Origin: Lysobacter antibioticus
Lineage (GTDB): Bacteria; Pseudomonadota; Gammaproteobacteria; Xanthomonadales; Xanthomonadaceae
DNA length: 42,021 nt
Assembly (NCBI RefSeq): GCF_000731095.1
Contig: NZ_JMTZ01000051.1
Coordinates: 1-42,021 of the forward strand
Direction: 5' to 3'
The notes under the pieces were generated by a model. The model was given only the letters and a program-made list of their open reading frames with translations, had not been told where the DNA came from and made no database searches. Position 1 is the first letter of the stretch, and every line of letters starts with the position of its first letter. Positions 15,900 to 24,194 of the stretch are shown piece after piece. The position numbers and the translations under genes are program-made.

Positions 15900-18551
15900 A
15901 TGTCTTTCGCTCAGGTTTCATCCCGCTCCGGCGTGCGCTACCGACGCCTCACGCTCGCTCTGTCCATCGCCCTGGCCGCGCCGCTGGCGCAGGCCGACGA
16001 CGCCACCGCCGCAGCCGATGCCGCGGCCGGCGTCACCCTCGACGCGGTCCAGGTGACCGGCACGAACCTCAAGCGCAGCGACGAGGCCGGGGTCAACCCG
16101 GTGCTGGTGATCGATCGCGCGCAGATCGAGAAGAGCGGCAAGGTCACCGTGTCCGACTTGCTGCGCAGCCTGACCGTCAACAGCGGCAACAGCTTCAACG
16201 AGCAGTACACCGGCAGCTTCGCCAACGGCTCGGCCGGCGTGTCGCTGCGCGGCCTCAGCCAGAAGAACACCCTGGTGCTGGTCAACGGTTATCGCGTGGC
16301 CTCGTATGGTTTCGCCCAGAACACCCAGGACAATTTCGTCGACCTCAACGCCTTGCCGTTGGGCGCGATCGAGCGGGTGGAAATCCTCAAGGACGGCGCG
16401 TCGGCGCTGTACGGTTCCGATGCGATCGCCGGCGTGGTCAACCTGATCCTGCGCCGCAAGATCGAAGGCTTGGAAGTCGATGCGGCCTATGGCGCGGCGA
16501 CCGAGGGCGGCATCGATCAGAGCAGCCTCGGCCTGCGCGCCGGCCACGGCGATTCGGCCAAGGACGGCTACAGCCTGCGTTTCAGCCTGGACGTGTTCAA
16601 GCGCGGCCGTCTCGACGCCGACGAGCGCGACCTGACCCGCGACGGCGATTATCGCGACCAGCCCGGCGGACGCCTCGCCGGTTGGTCGACCCAGGGCGGC
16701 GCCTACTTGTCCAACCCGCGCGCGCCGGTGGCATTCGCGTGCCAGCCGGGCACCCAGTCGCGGCCCTACGCCGACTTCGGCAGCCCGCTGCCGGGCAACG
16801 CCTGCGCGTTCAACACCCAGCCGTTCCGCACCCTGGTACCGGACGTCGAGCGCTACCAGGCGCTGGTCGCCAGCGACGTGTGGTTCAACGATTCGCTGCA
16901 GGGCTTCGCCGAGATCCTCTACAGCACCAGCCACAACGGCACCTACTTCAGCGCGCCGATGTCGGTCGGCGCCGGCCTGCGCGCCTACGACCGCGGCACC
17001 GGCCGCCTGGTCGACATTCCGACGGTGTTGCCGGTCGGGCATCCGAACAATCCCAATGCGGTGCCGACCCCGTTCGAGTACTCCTTCCTCGACCTCGGCG
17101 CGCGCTACAAGATCAACAAGTCGCAGTTCCAGCGCACCCTGATCGGTTTGCGCGGCCACGGCGAGACCTGGGACTGGGAAGTCGCCGCCAGCCATTCGGA
17201 AAGCCGCCAGCGCGAGTACGTGCGCAACTTCCTCAATCGCTACGCGTTCGAACAGACCCTGGCCAGCGGCAGTTACGACTTTCTCAACCCCTCGCGCACG
17301 CCGGGCGCGCTCGACGCGCTGCGCCTGTCGACGCGGCGCCCGGGCACCTATCGCCTGAGCACGGTCAGCGGCAAGATCTCCGGCTTCCCCTGGCAGTGGC
17401 GCGCGGGCGACGTCGGCGTCGCCGCGGGCGTGGAGTTCCGCGACGAGGCCCAGGACGCACGCACCAGCCCACAGGTGCTGTCGGGCACCGAGCTGCGTCC
17501 GGCGATCAATCTGATCGACGGCAGCCGCCGCGTGTCGGCGGCGTTCTTCGAACTCAGCCTCAAGCCCTGGCAGCAGGTCGAAGTGCAGTTGGCCGGCCGC
17601 GGCGACCACTACGACGACTTCGGCAGCGCGTTTTCGCCCAAGCTCGGCATCCGCTGGCAGGCCAGCGACGATTGGCTGTTGCGCTTGAACGCGTCGCGCG
17701 GCTTCCGCGCGCCGTCGTTGCCGGAGATCGCGCAGAGCACCACGATCAGCTATGGCAGCGTGATCGACCCTTACGACCCGGTGCAGCCGGGCGCCTCGCG
17801 CGGCGTGACGATTCTTCGCGCCGGCAACCCCGAGCTCAAGGCCGAGCGTTCCAGCAACATCAACCTCGGCGTGTTGTGGGCGCCGGACGCCGACACCAGC
17901 CTCGGCGTGGATCTGTACCGGATCCGCCAGGACGACCTGATCGCGCCGGACAACGTCCAGTTCGTGGTCTCCAACCCGCAGACCAATCCCGGTCGGGTTA
18001 CCCGCGATGCGCAGGGTCGTCTGCAACTGGTCGAAAACCGCTACGCCAACCAGGGCACGCTGACCACGACCGGCTTCGACATCGAAGGCCGCAAGGTCTG
18101 GCATGCCGGCGAGGCCGACTGGACCCTCGACGGCACCTGGACCCGCCTGCTGAGCTACGAGCAGCCGCAAGTCGCCGGTCAGAGCGCACTGGAAGGCGCC
18201 GGCGGCAACCGCTTCGGCGCGCTGCCGAAGTGGCGCGGCATCACTTCGCTGGCGTACGGCCGCGGCGACTGGAACGCGCAGCTGTCGTGGCGCTATATCG
18301 GTGGTTACCGGCAGCAGGTCGTCGATGCGCGCAGCAACCCGGGCCTGGACGCCAAGGTCGACGACCATCACCAGTTCGATCTCTACCTGGGCTACGAAGG
18401 CCTGCGCGACACCACGCTGTATTTGTCGGTGCAGAACCTCGCCGACAAGGACCCGCCGTTCGATCCGGCCGGCGGCGCGCTGCCCTACGACATCAGCCAG
18501 TACGACGCCTTGGGCCGGTTCGTCACGGTGGGGTTCAAGCACAAGTTCTGA
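15900..18551 (+). CDS. TonB-dependent outer-membrane receptor
   Basis: 883 residues. Signal peptide to about residue 32 (LTLALSIALAAPLAQA), TonB box-like DAVQVTGT (48-55), plug domain (about 65-175) with VSLRGLSQKNTLVLVNGYRV and VEILKDGASALYGSDAIAGV, then a 22-strand barrel region ending in VTVGFKHKF with the terminal Phe required for outer-membrane insertion. There is no STN signalling domain and no carboxypeptidase-like extension. The protein imports a ligand at the cost of TonB energy; siderophore, peptide or sugar cannot be told apart, since no transport partner genes are adjacent. AGGA precedes the ATG. It is followed by REP elements. Confidence 0.96.
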   Translation: MSFAQVSSRSGVRYRRLTLALSIALAAPLAQADDATAAADAAAGVTLDAVQVTGTNLKRSDEAGVNPVLVIDRAQIEKSGKVTVSDLLRSLTVNSGNSFNEQYTGSFANGSAGVSLRGLSQKNTLVLVNGYRVASYGFAQNTQDNFVDLNALPLGAIERVEILKDGASALYGSDAIAGVVNLILRRKIEGLEVDAAYGAATEGGIDQSSLGLRAGHGDSAKDGYSLRFSLDVFKRGRLDADERDLTRDGDYRDQPGGRLAGWSTQGGAYLSNPRAPVAFACQPGTQSRPYADFGSPLPGNACAFNTQPFRTLVPDVERYQALVASDVWFNDSLQGFAEILYSTSHNGTYFSAPMSVGAGLRAYDRGTGRLVDIPTVLPVGHPNNPNAVPTPFEYSFLDLGARYKINKSQFQRTLIGLRGHGETWDWEVAASHSESRQREYVRNFLNRYAFEQTLASGSYDFLNPSRTPGALDALRLSTRRPGTYRLSTVSGKISGFPWQWRAGDVGVAAGVEFRDEAQDARTSPQVLSGTELRPAINLIDGSRRVSAAFFELSLKPWQQVEVQLAGRGDHYDDFGSAFSPKLGIRWQASDDWLLRLNASRGFRAPSLPEIAQSTTISYGSVIDPYDPVQPGASRGVTILRAGNPELKAERSSNINLGVLWAPDADTSLGVDLYRIRQDDLIAPDNVQFVVSNPQTNPGRVTRDAQGRLQLVENRYANQGTLTTTGFDIEGRKVWHAGEADWTLDGTWTRLLSYEQPQVAGQSALEGAGGNRFGALPKWRGITSLAYGRGDWNAQLSWRYIGGYRQQVVDARSNPGLDAKVDDHHQFDLYLGYEGLRDTTLYLSVQNLADKDPPFDPAGGALPYDISQYDALGRFVTVGFKHKF

Positions 18552-18571
18552 TTGCGCGATCCCATGCACGA

Positions 18572-18751
18572 CTCTGAAGTCTCTGGATCCCCGCTTTCGC
18601 GGGGATGACGGCTCATACGAGGGCGGCGCAGCCTACCTACCGTCGTTCCCGCGTAGGCGGGCTCCGCTTTACTTCGGCGGAGCCGAACACCCAGGGCTTT
18701 ACCGAGGCATCGCTCTGAAGTCTCTGGATCCCCGCCTGCGCGGGGGTGACG
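18572..18751. repeat. Cluster of REP-like elements downstream of the receptor gene
   Basis: Two direct copies of CTCTGAAGTCTCTGGATCCC continuing into CCGC-loop-GCGGGGATGACG (18572-18610 and 18712-18751) flank a diverged inverted copy CGTCGTTCCCGCGTAGGCGG (18641-18660) and a hairpin GGCTCCGC (18660-18667) / GCGGAGCC (18677-18684). The first hairpin, just past the receptor stop, could also help end or protect its mRNA. The cluster occupies half of the 386-bp gap to the next gene; I see no gene in that gap. Confidence 0.85.
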
Positions 18752-18937
18752 GTCAGGGGGAGACGTCGCGAAATCTACCTGAGGTCTCGGCCGTATCTCC
18801 GATTTGCTCAACCCCGATCAGGGCAATGCGACGTTAGCCATTACGACCACGGCGCCCAGCGGAAACCCGCTGCGCGCCCGGCCGCGATGGCATAGTGCGC
18901 GGGCCGAACGGATCACGGACAACAGGGAGAACGGATC

Positions 18938-19783
18938 ATGGCATATGGATTGGCGAAGCGGCTGCTGGCCGCGACGTTGGCGGTGGGCCTGCTCGGCGCT
19001 TGCAGCAAGCACAACGCCGCGACGATGGAGGAGTCGGCCGCGGTGCCGATGGCCGACCTCGGCAAGCCCGATGCCGGCGGCTCGGCGCCGTCGCCGGGCA
19101 AGGCCGACCTCGGCGTGCTGCTGGCTTACGAACATCGGGTGCAGGTGCGCCTGCCCGGCGAGCGCATCGCGACCCAGATGCAGGCGGTGCGGGCCGCTTG
19201 CGACTCGGGCAAGTTCGGCGCCTGCGCGGTGTTGGACATGAGCCAGAGCGGCGGCGATTTCCCCAGCGCGATGCTGCAGCTGCGGGTCGTGCCGGCGGGG
19301 GTCGAGCCGCTGGTGGCGCTGGCCGGCAAGGGCGAGGAAATCTCCGAGCGCAGCATCCAGGCCGACGACCTGGCCACGGCGGTACGCGACAACGCCATGT
19401 TGCGCGACCGGCTGCAGAGGGAACATGCGCGTCTGTTGGAATTCCAGCAGCGCCAGGACCTCAAGATCGCCGACGTGCTGACCCTGTCGAACCGCATCGC
19501 CGAGCTCGAAGCGCAGCTGCAGGGCGCGCAGCAGGAAGCGGCGCAGCAGCAGCGGCGGATCTCGACCCAACTGGTCACCTTCGATTTCGAAACCACCCGC
19601 AGCCAAGCCAGCCGCAGCGAGATCGGCGAAGCCTTCCGCGATTTCGGCGGCATCGTGGCGGCGGTGATCGCGTTCCTGATCCGCGCCTTCGCGGTGTTGT
19701 TGCCGCTGCTGGCGGTGTTGTTGCCGCTGGTGTGGCTGATCCGCCGCACGCTGCGCAATCGCCGCAAGGCCCGAGGCGGCTGA
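18938..19783 (+). CDS. DUF4349-like lipoprotein
   Basis: 281 residues. Lipoprotein signal MAYGLAKRLLAATLAVGLLG with lipobox LGAC (Cys21), a small beta domain around LLAYEHRVQVRLPGERIATQ, a long coiled coil (about residues 150-205: ARLLEFQQRQDLKIADVLTL through AQLQGAQQEAAQQQRRI), and one C-terminal membrane helix AVLLPLLAVLLPLVWLIRRT followed by a basic tail. This order is the DUF4349 architecture: N-terminal anchor, coiled coil, terminal TM. The function is unknown. It may span or link envelope layers, since both ends are membrane-attached. GGGAG precedes the ATG. Confidence 0.82.
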   Translation: MAYGLAKRLLAATLAVGLLGACSKHNAATMEESAAVPMADLGKPDAGGSAPSPGKADLGVLLAYEHRVQVRLPGERIATQMQAVRAACDSGKFGACAVLDMSQSGGDFPSAMLQLRVVPAGVEPLVALAGKGEEISERSIQADDLATAVRDNAMLRDRLQREHARLLEFQQRQDLKIADVLTLSNRIAELEAQLQGAQQEAAQQQRRISTQLVTFDFETTRSQASRSEIGEAFRDFGGIVAAVIAFLIRAFAVLLPLLAVLLPLVWLIRRTLRNRRKARGG

Positions 19784-19816
19784 TAGCGGCGCGCGCCGCC
19801 GGCCTGCGGACCGGAG

Positions 19817-19837
19817 CTGCGCCCGTTACGGGCGCAG
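19817..19837. terminator. Hairpin between convergent genes
   Basis: CTGCGCCCG (19817-19825) pairs perfectly with CGGGCGCAG (19829-19837) around a 3-nt loop, between the convergent stops at 19783 and 19846. There is no T tract on either strand, so a bidirectional terminator role is only plausible. Confidence 0.45.
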
Positions 19838-19845
19838 GCGCCGGC

Positions 19846-20142
19846 TCAGCGTTCTTCGTCGGTTTCGAACTCGACCAGCACGTCCAGGTCGAAGGCCAGC
19901 GCTTCCACCGCTTCGCGGACCTTGTTCGCGGTGGAGGCGTTGGGCGCGTCGACTTCAAGTTCGTGCACGCCGGGGCCGGCATCGTCGGGCAGGCCGGCGG
20001 AACTGGAATCGGAGTCGTCCATGTGCGGCATCAGGTCGGCGACTTCCTCGACGTGTTCGATGCCTTCCAGGCTCGACAGCAGGTTGCCGATGGCGCGCGC
20101 GTCGTTCTCGTTGCCGGTGATGCGCAGTCTGAGCAGGGGCAT
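19846..20142 (-). CDS. Conserved-looking small protein, predicted ferredoxin-like fold
   Basis: 98 residues, no recognised family. The sequence alternates strand-helix-strand twice: LLRLRITG, NDARAIGNLLSSL, IEHVEEVAD, then an acidic Asp/Ser linker (residues 42-58), then VHELEVDAP, STANKVREAVEALAF, DVLVEFE. That is the pattern of a beta-alpha-beta duplicated ferredoxin-like (ACT-like) domain, which suggests small-ligand binding or dimerisation; this is inference. It is strongly acidic (ends DEER), has AAGG upstream of the ATG, and is divergent from speG. Confidence 0.75.
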   Translation of the reverse strand: MPLLRLRITGNENDARAIGNLLSSLEGIEHVEEVADLMPHMDDSDSSSAGLPDDAGPGVHELEVDAPNASTANKVREAVEALAFDLDVLVEFETDEER

Positions 20143-20254
20143 GGCGGAACCTTCGCGCAGGGGGGTATCGGCAGGCTAGGCAGGCGGCGGCTAAGGCGAT
20201 GTGAAGCGATGCCGCCGGCCGCCCATTGCGATGCGCAACGTGGGTAAAACGTCA

Positions 20255-20273
20255 CACCGGCTGCATGCCGGTG
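20255..20273. promoter_or_regulatory. Inverted repeat in the speG upstream region
   Basis: CACCGGC (20255-20261) and GCCGGTG (20267-20273) with a TGCAT spacer, 16 bp before the speG start. It may be an operator or a 5' UTR hairpin; no regulator is identified. Confidence 0.35.
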
Positions 20274-20289
20274 GAGTAGGGTAACGGCC

Positions 20290-20874
20290 ATGAATACGAC
20301 CTCCGCCGACGAGCATCCCGCGCCGAGCGTCACCCTGCGTCCGCTGGAGCGCGGCGACCTGCATTTCGTCCACGTGCTCAACAACAACCGCAGCGTGATG
20401 GGTTATTGGTTCGAGGAGCCCTACGAGTCCTTCGTCGAACTCGAAGAGCTGTACCGCAAGCATATCCACGACCAATCCGAGCGCCGCTTCATCGTCCAGG
20501 ACAGCTCGCAAGAGCGGGTCGGGCTGGTCGAGTTGGTCGAGATCGACCACCTGCACCGGCGCGCCGAATTCCTGATCATGATCTCGCCGGAGCAGCAGCG
20601 CCGCGGTTACGCGCGCGCAGCCACCGACATGGCGATCAACTACGCTTTCCGCGTGCTCAATCTATACAAGCTCTATCTGCTGGTCGACGTCGACAATTCG
20701 CGCGCCATCTCGATCTACGAGCAGGCCGGGTTCCAGCGCGAAGGCGTGTTGATCGACGAATTCTTCAGCGACGGCCGCTACCACGACGTGGTGCGGATGT
20801 GCCTGTTCCAACCGCAGGCGTTGGAGCGCGGCGCCAGCGCCAAGCCGCTGTCGCGCGGGCCGGAGCGGGACTGA
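20290..20874 (+). CDS. speG: Spermidine N1-acetyltransferase (GNAT)
   Basis: 194 residues; SpeG acetylates spermidine or spermine with acetyl-CoA to limit polyamine toxicity. The sequence follows the E. coli enzyme closely: [76 protein letters not shown]. The acetyl-CoA site is in the [14 protein letters not shown] helix-loop, and the C-terminal block is [20 protein letters not shown]. The C-terminal ~15 residues ([16 protein letters not shown]) are an extra tail. It stands as a single gene, divergent from a small acidic protein and convergent with the cyclophilin gene. Confidence 0.93.
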   Translation: MNTTSADEHPAPSVTLRPLERGDLHFVHVLNNNRSVMGYWFEEPYESFVELEELYRKHIHDQSERRFIVQDSSQERVGLVELVEIDHLHRRAEFLIMISPEQQRRGYARAATDMAINYAFRVLNLYKLYLLVDVDNSRAISIYEQAGFQREGVLIDEFFSDGRYHDVVRMCLFQPQALERGASAKPLSRGPERD

Positions 20875-20878
20875 GTCC

Positions 20879-20928
20879 GGCGCCGAACGGCGCCGAACAC
20901 GACTGAGGCCGGCGCCGGGCGACGCCGG
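20879..20928. terminator. GC hairpins between convergent speG and cyclophilin genes
   Basis: GGCGCC-GAAC-GGCGCC just past the speG stop, followed by CCGGCG / CGCCGG arms (20909-20914, 20923-20928). The stems are strong but there is no T tract, so the terminator call is tentative. Confidence 0.3.
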
Positions 20929-20966
20929 ATCTTGCGGAAGCCGACGCCGTGCGCGCGGCGCTGGGC

Positions 20967-21929
20967 TCAGCGCTTCTTGCCCTTGCCCTTCGCTTTGGAC
21001 GGCTGCGCCGCGGACTGCGCGGTCTGCTCGCGCACCGGCAGCGGCACGTTGCAGATGTTGACGTGGCCGGCCGGCTGCTTGTACCACTCGTCGCGGCGAT
21101 TGCGGCGCGATTCGACCAGTTCGGCGAACAGCGGTGTGTCGGTGCGCAGCACTTCCAGGTTGGCGCGTTCGGCCTTCGGCACGTCGGCGGCCAGGCGGAT
21201 CGCGCGGATCGGCGTGCGCTCGGCCGGGGTCTCGTAGAAGCCGAGGTTGCCGGTGCCGCGCGGCAGCGACGACAGCAGCTCGATGCCCTTGACCACGCGC
21301 CCGACCGTGGTGATGTTGCGGTCGAGGTGGCGCGGCGATTGCCCGGTCACCACGTACAGCTCGGTGCCGTTGCTGGAATCGGCGGCCATGTCGCGGCCGG
21401 CGCCGACGGTGCCGTAGCAATGGGTGAGCCAGCTCGAACCGGTGGCCGAATCGCGTGCGGCCGGGAAGCCGGCGACGAAGCCGGCCTCGGCCGCCCAGCC
21501 GTCGGCGTCGGGCAGCACGGTCATCGCCAGACCCTGGCTCTTGCGGGCGAATTCGGCCGGCAGCTTCGCCTTGACCCCGCGGCCGTAAGGCTTGCGCTGG
21601 GCTGCGTCCTCGGCGTTCGCATCGCCCCATTGCACGACGTAGTTGTCCTGCGAGCGGTTGATGCTGAGGCCGTTCCAGTACTGATTGGTGGCCAGGGCGC
21701 GGATGTTGGCGACGTGCGCCGGCGCGAACTGCGGCGCCAGCTCGATCACCACGCGGCCGCGCGGCAGTTCGACGTACAAGGTGTTCTTCGGGTCCAGCGC
21801 GCGCCAGTCGGCGGGCTGGCTGGCGTCGAGGATCTCCTGCATCGGGCGCGCCGGCGTCTGCGCTGCTGCAGTCTGCAGCACGGCGACGGTCAACAGGCTC
21901 AGCAGGGCGGTTTGCGGCATCGAACGCAT
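20967..21929 (-). CDS. Periplasmic peptidyl-prolyl cis-trans isomerase (cyclophilin type)
   Basis: 320 residues from the ATG at 21929, which has CAGGAGA upstream; the frame stays open farther but without similarity. A signal peptide ([19 protein letters not shown]) predicts the periplasm. The cyclophilin domain runs from about residue 45 to 245: [37 protein letters not shown], and the late block [20 protein letters not shown]. Insertions lengthen it beyond a minimal PpiA, and the tail is very basic ([10 protein letters not shown]). The canonical catalytic Arg region (FHR) reads INRSQ, so activity may be modified. A DUF1579-like gene lies 14 bp upstream on the same strand, which suggests co-transcription. 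Confidence 0.88.
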   Translation of the reverse strand: MRSMPQTALLSLLTVAVLQTAAAQTPARPMQEILDASQPADWRALDPKNTLYVELPRGRVVIELAPQFAPAHVANIRALATNQYWNGLSINRSQDNYVVQWGDANAEDAAQRKPYGRGVKAKLPAEFARKSQGLAMTVLPDADGWAAEAGFVAGFPAARDSATGSSWLTHCYGTVGAGRDMAADSSNGTELYVVTGQSPRHLDRNITTVGRVVKGIELLSSLPRGTGNLGFYETPAERTPIRAIRLAADVPKAERANLEVLRTDTPLFAELVESRRNRRDEWYKQPAGHVNICNVPLPVREQTAQSAAQPSKAKGKGKKR

Positions 21930-21943
21930 CGGGCGATCTCCTG

Positions 21944-22405
21944 TCAGGGCTGGCGAGTGTAGTCGCCGCGCATGAATTCGGCGAAGTCGGTTTCGCCCGG
22001 GAAGCGGTTCTCGATGACGAAGCGGTGGCGCTCGCCGTCGAGTTCGTAGCGATAGCGCGATTCGCCGCGCGGGGTGACCTGGTCGAAGCACAGGCTGTCA
22101 CCGTGCCAGCGCCCGCGTGCCGGCGCGGCCGGATACCCGAGCGAGTCGAACCACCACCACAGCACCTGGTCGCTGCCGGGCTCGACCAGGAACACGCCGT
22201 GGCCGCGGAACACGGTCGTGCCGTTGCGTTCCTGGCGGTAGTCCTGGATCAGCGCGCCGCCGTCGAGGGCGACCCGGTAATCGCCATGGCCGACCGAGGC
22301 GGCCGCCGCGCCGGTGGGGTCGGCGTTGCGTTCGGGCCCGGACCAGGCGCCGGCGAGGCGGTGCAGCAGGGCGAGCTGGGCAGGGTCGGGGCGGGGCGAT
22401 TCCAT
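21944..22405 (-). CDS. DUF1579-like small protein
   Basis: 153 residues, no signal peptide. It begins LHRLAGAWSGPERNADPTGA and continues through GGALIQDYRQERNGTTVFRG, VLWWWFDSLGYPAAPARGRW and RHRFVIENRFPGETDFAEF. This lipocalin-like series of beta strands with conserved W and G positions resembles DUF1579 proteins, whose function is unknown. The start at 22405 is the best in-frame ATG; the ribosome-binding site (GAGG, ~13 nt away) is imperfect. It is upstream of and probably co-transcribed with the cyclophilin gene. Confidence 0.78.
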   Translation of the reverse strand: MESPRPDPAQLALLHRLAGAWSGPERNADPTGAAAASVGHGDYRVALDGGALIQDYRQERNGTTVFRGHGVFLVEPGSDQVLWWWFDSLGYPAAPARGRWHGDSLCFDQVTPRGESRYRYELDGERHRFVIENRFPGETDFAEFMRGDYTRQP

Positions 22406-22581
22406 GGCGTCTGCATGACCTCATCGAGGATGTCGTCGGGCCGGGCGGTGCGGCCGGGTCGCCGCAGCGTACCCCAGCTCCACGAGCCGAAAGCGGCCCT
22501 GCGCCTCGTCCTGGTGACTATCGGCACATTCGCTATACCGAACTTCGTACTAGTCTGACCTCAACGATAGCGGAGAGCGAC

Positions 22582-22947
22582 ATGACCGACTTCGATAACC
22601 AACTGCGAAAGTTCCAGAAAGAGCTCAGTGCCGGCACCGTCTCGCTGGCCCTGTTGGCGGTATTGGCCTCGGCCGCCGAGCCGATGTACGGCTACCAGAT
22701 CGCCAAGCGCCTGGAGCGCGAAGGCGAGGGCGTGCTCAGCGGCAAACAGAGCGCGCTGTACCCGGTGTTGCGCAACCTCGGCGCCGGCGGCCTGCTCGAC
22801 AGCCACGTCGAGCCCTCGGTGACCGGTCCGCCGCGCCGCTATTACCGCATCACCGAAACCGGACTGTCCGTGCTGCGCGAATGGGTCATGGCCTGGCGCG
22901 CCACCCGCGATTCCGTCGATTCCGTCCTTCAGGGGCTAGCACTATGA
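22582..22947 (+). CDS. PadR-family transcriptional regulator
   Basis: 121 residues. The PadR winged helix is clear: VSLALLAVLASAAEPMYGYQ, IAKRLEREGEGVLSGKQSAL, YPVLRNLGAGGLLDSHVEPS and PPRRYYRITETGLSVLREWV. The ATG has CGGAGAG just upstream; a long in-frame extension to 22117 is Arg/Ala-rich and antisense to the DUF1579-like gene, hence rejected. The stop overlaps the start of the next gene (ATGA). PadR-sensor pairs of this type usually autoregulate; the spacer contains the small palindrome CGAACTTCG at about 22540-22548, a weak operator candidate. Confidence 0.93.
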   Translation: MTDFDNQLRKFQKELSAGTVSLALLAVLASAAEPMYGYQIAKRLEREGEGVLSGKQSALYPVLRNLGAGGLLDSHVEPSVTGPPRRYYRITETGLSVLREWVMAWRATRDSVDSVLQGLAL

Positions 22948-23873
22948 ACACCACCGCCACCGGTTCCTTCGCCCGCCCCGACAGCGCACTGCCGCAGTCG
23001 ATACCGGACTACCTCGATCGCCTGCGCGCGGCTCTGGCCGGCGCCGACAAGGCGCTGATCCAGGACGCGCTGTACGACGCCGAGGAATACTTGCGCTCGG
23101 AGATGGCCGAGAACCCGGGCCAGAGCGAGGCCGAAGTGATCGCCGCGGTCGCCGGCAGCTACGGCGCGCCCGACGAAGTCGCCGATATCTATCGCGACAC
23201 CGAGGTCAAGGTGCAGACCGCGTTGCGCCCGCCGGCACCGAAGCCGCGCCAGTCGCCGCTTGGGCGGTTCTTCGGCGTCGCCGCCGAACCGCGCACCTAC
23301 GCCGCGCTGTTCTACATGCTGTTCTCGCTGGCGACCGGCATCTTCTACTTCACCTGGGTCAATGTCGGCGTGTCGCTGTCGCTGGGCCTGCTGGTCCTGA
23401 TCATCGGCGTGCCGCTGCTGATTCTGTTCCTGGGCTCGGTGCGGATCCTGTCGCTGGTCGAAGGCCGCCTGGTCGAGGTCATGCTCGGCGAACGCATGCC
23501 GCGCCGGCCGCTGTACCACAACCGCGAACGGCCGCTCCTGGAACGCATCAAGGACATGTTCGCCGATCCGCGCACCTGGACCACGCTGATTTACATGCTG
23601 CTGATGCTGCCGCTGGGCATCGCTTACTTCACCGTCGCGGTGACCGGCCTGAGCGTCTCGCTGTCGCTGATCTTCTTCCCGCTGCTGCGGCTGTTGGGCA
23701 TCGGCACGGTGCAGTTCGATGGCTACGACGTGTTCATGGCCTGGGAACCGTGGTCGTGGCCGGTGGCGATGTTGATCGGCGTGGCATTGCTGTTCGCGAC
23801 CCTGCACGTCGCACGCTTCGTCGGCAAGTTCCACGGCCAGATCGCCAAGCACCTGCTGGTGCGCTTGGGCTGA
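22944..23873 (+). CDS. HAAS/sensor-domain membrane protein coupled to PadR
   Basis: 309 residues. Residues 15-95 form a small helical domain (SIPDYLDRLRAALAGADKAL, YLRSEMAENPGQSEAEVIAA, YGAPDEVADIYRDTEV) of the DUF1700/HAAS type. Two copies of a four-element membrane block follow, one from about residue 120 (PRTYAALFYMLFSLATGIFY) and one from about residue 210 (PRTWTTLIYMLLMLPLGIAY), each ending in an aromatic-rich loop, as in the putative sensor domain (Pfam 13796). It probably receives an envelope or membrane signal and works with PadR; the direct mechanism is unknown. Translation is coupled to the regulator by ATGA. A hairpin terminator follows. Confidence 0.88.
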   Translation: MNTTATGSFARPDSALPQSIPDYLDRLRAALAGADKALIQDALYDAEEYLRSEMAENPGQSEAEVIAAVAGSYGAPDEVADIYRDTEVKVQTALRPPAPKPRQSPLGRFFGVAAEPRTYAALFYMLFSLATGIFYFTWVNVGVSLSLGLLVLIIGVPLLILFLGSVRILSLVEGRLVEVMLGERMPRRPLYHNRERPLLERIKDMFADPRTWTTLIYMLLMLPLGIAYFTVAVTGLSVSLSLIFFPLLRLLGIGTVQFDGYDVFMAWEPWSWPVAMLIGVALLFATLHVARFVGKFHGQIAKHLLVRLG

Positions 23874-23938
23874 GAGCAGGGGAAACGGCAGTCGCCGCCG
23901 CGATCGGCGATCTTCGATCGCTGCGAGAGTCGAACCAG

Positions 23939-23966
23939 ACGAAGCCGGCCCGAGGGCCGGCTTCGT
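23939..23966 (+). terminator. Terminator of the PadR-sensor operon
   Basis: A 13-bp perfect stem ACGAAGCCGGCCC (23939-23951) with GGGCCGGCTTCGT (23954-23966), two-base gap, followed by CGTTGTGG. Strong stem but short U tract. Confidence 0.65.
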
Positions 23967-24026
23967 CGTTGTGGTGTGTACCTACCGCCGAACGCGCTGA
24001 GCTGCTGGCCTTCGTCGCTGCTGTCG

Positions 24027-24172
24027 CTGTTCCCCCCTTTGGAAAAGGGGGAAGGGGGGATTTGCTTTTGCTTGGCTGCGCGCATCGCGCTGAACGGCAA
24101 ATCCCCCGCGCCGAAACTGCATCGGGCTTCGTGCCGTGTCGGGCGCTTGCCCCCTATCCAACGGGGGCGATG
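24027..24172. repeat. Composite intergenic repeat, module order A-B
   Basis: Module A (24027-24065) is the palindrome-like TTCCCCCCTTTGGAAAAGGG continuing into GGGATTTGC. Module B (about 24089-24172) contains GGCAAATCCCCCGCGCCGAA, then ACTGCATCGGGCTTCGTG and a GGGCGCTTGCCCCC tail. Both modules recur at 27888-28068 in the opposite order. It fills most of the 321-bp gap after the sensor gene; no gene is present. Confidence 0.85.
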
Positions 24173-24194
24173 TGAGACGGGGCCAGGCTGCGTA

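Noticed and set aside
15918-18569. 883-residue open frame on the minus strand opposite the TonB-dependent receptor
   Set aside because: It mirrors the receptor codon by codon in a high-GC sequence, has no family resemblance (Gln/Arg/Ala/Val-rich) and no ribosome-binding site. The receptor's domain motifs settle the true strand.
20290-20874. Alternative reading of speG as a generic ribosomal-protein acetyltransferase (RimJ/RimL)
   Set aside because: The [12 protein letters not shown] and [11 protein letters not shown] blocks are specific to SpeG.
22117-22581. N-terminal extension of the PadR frame to 276 residues
   Set aside because: Antisense to the DUF1579-like gene, Arg/Gly-rich, while the ATG at 22582 has a ribosome-binding site and matches PadR length.
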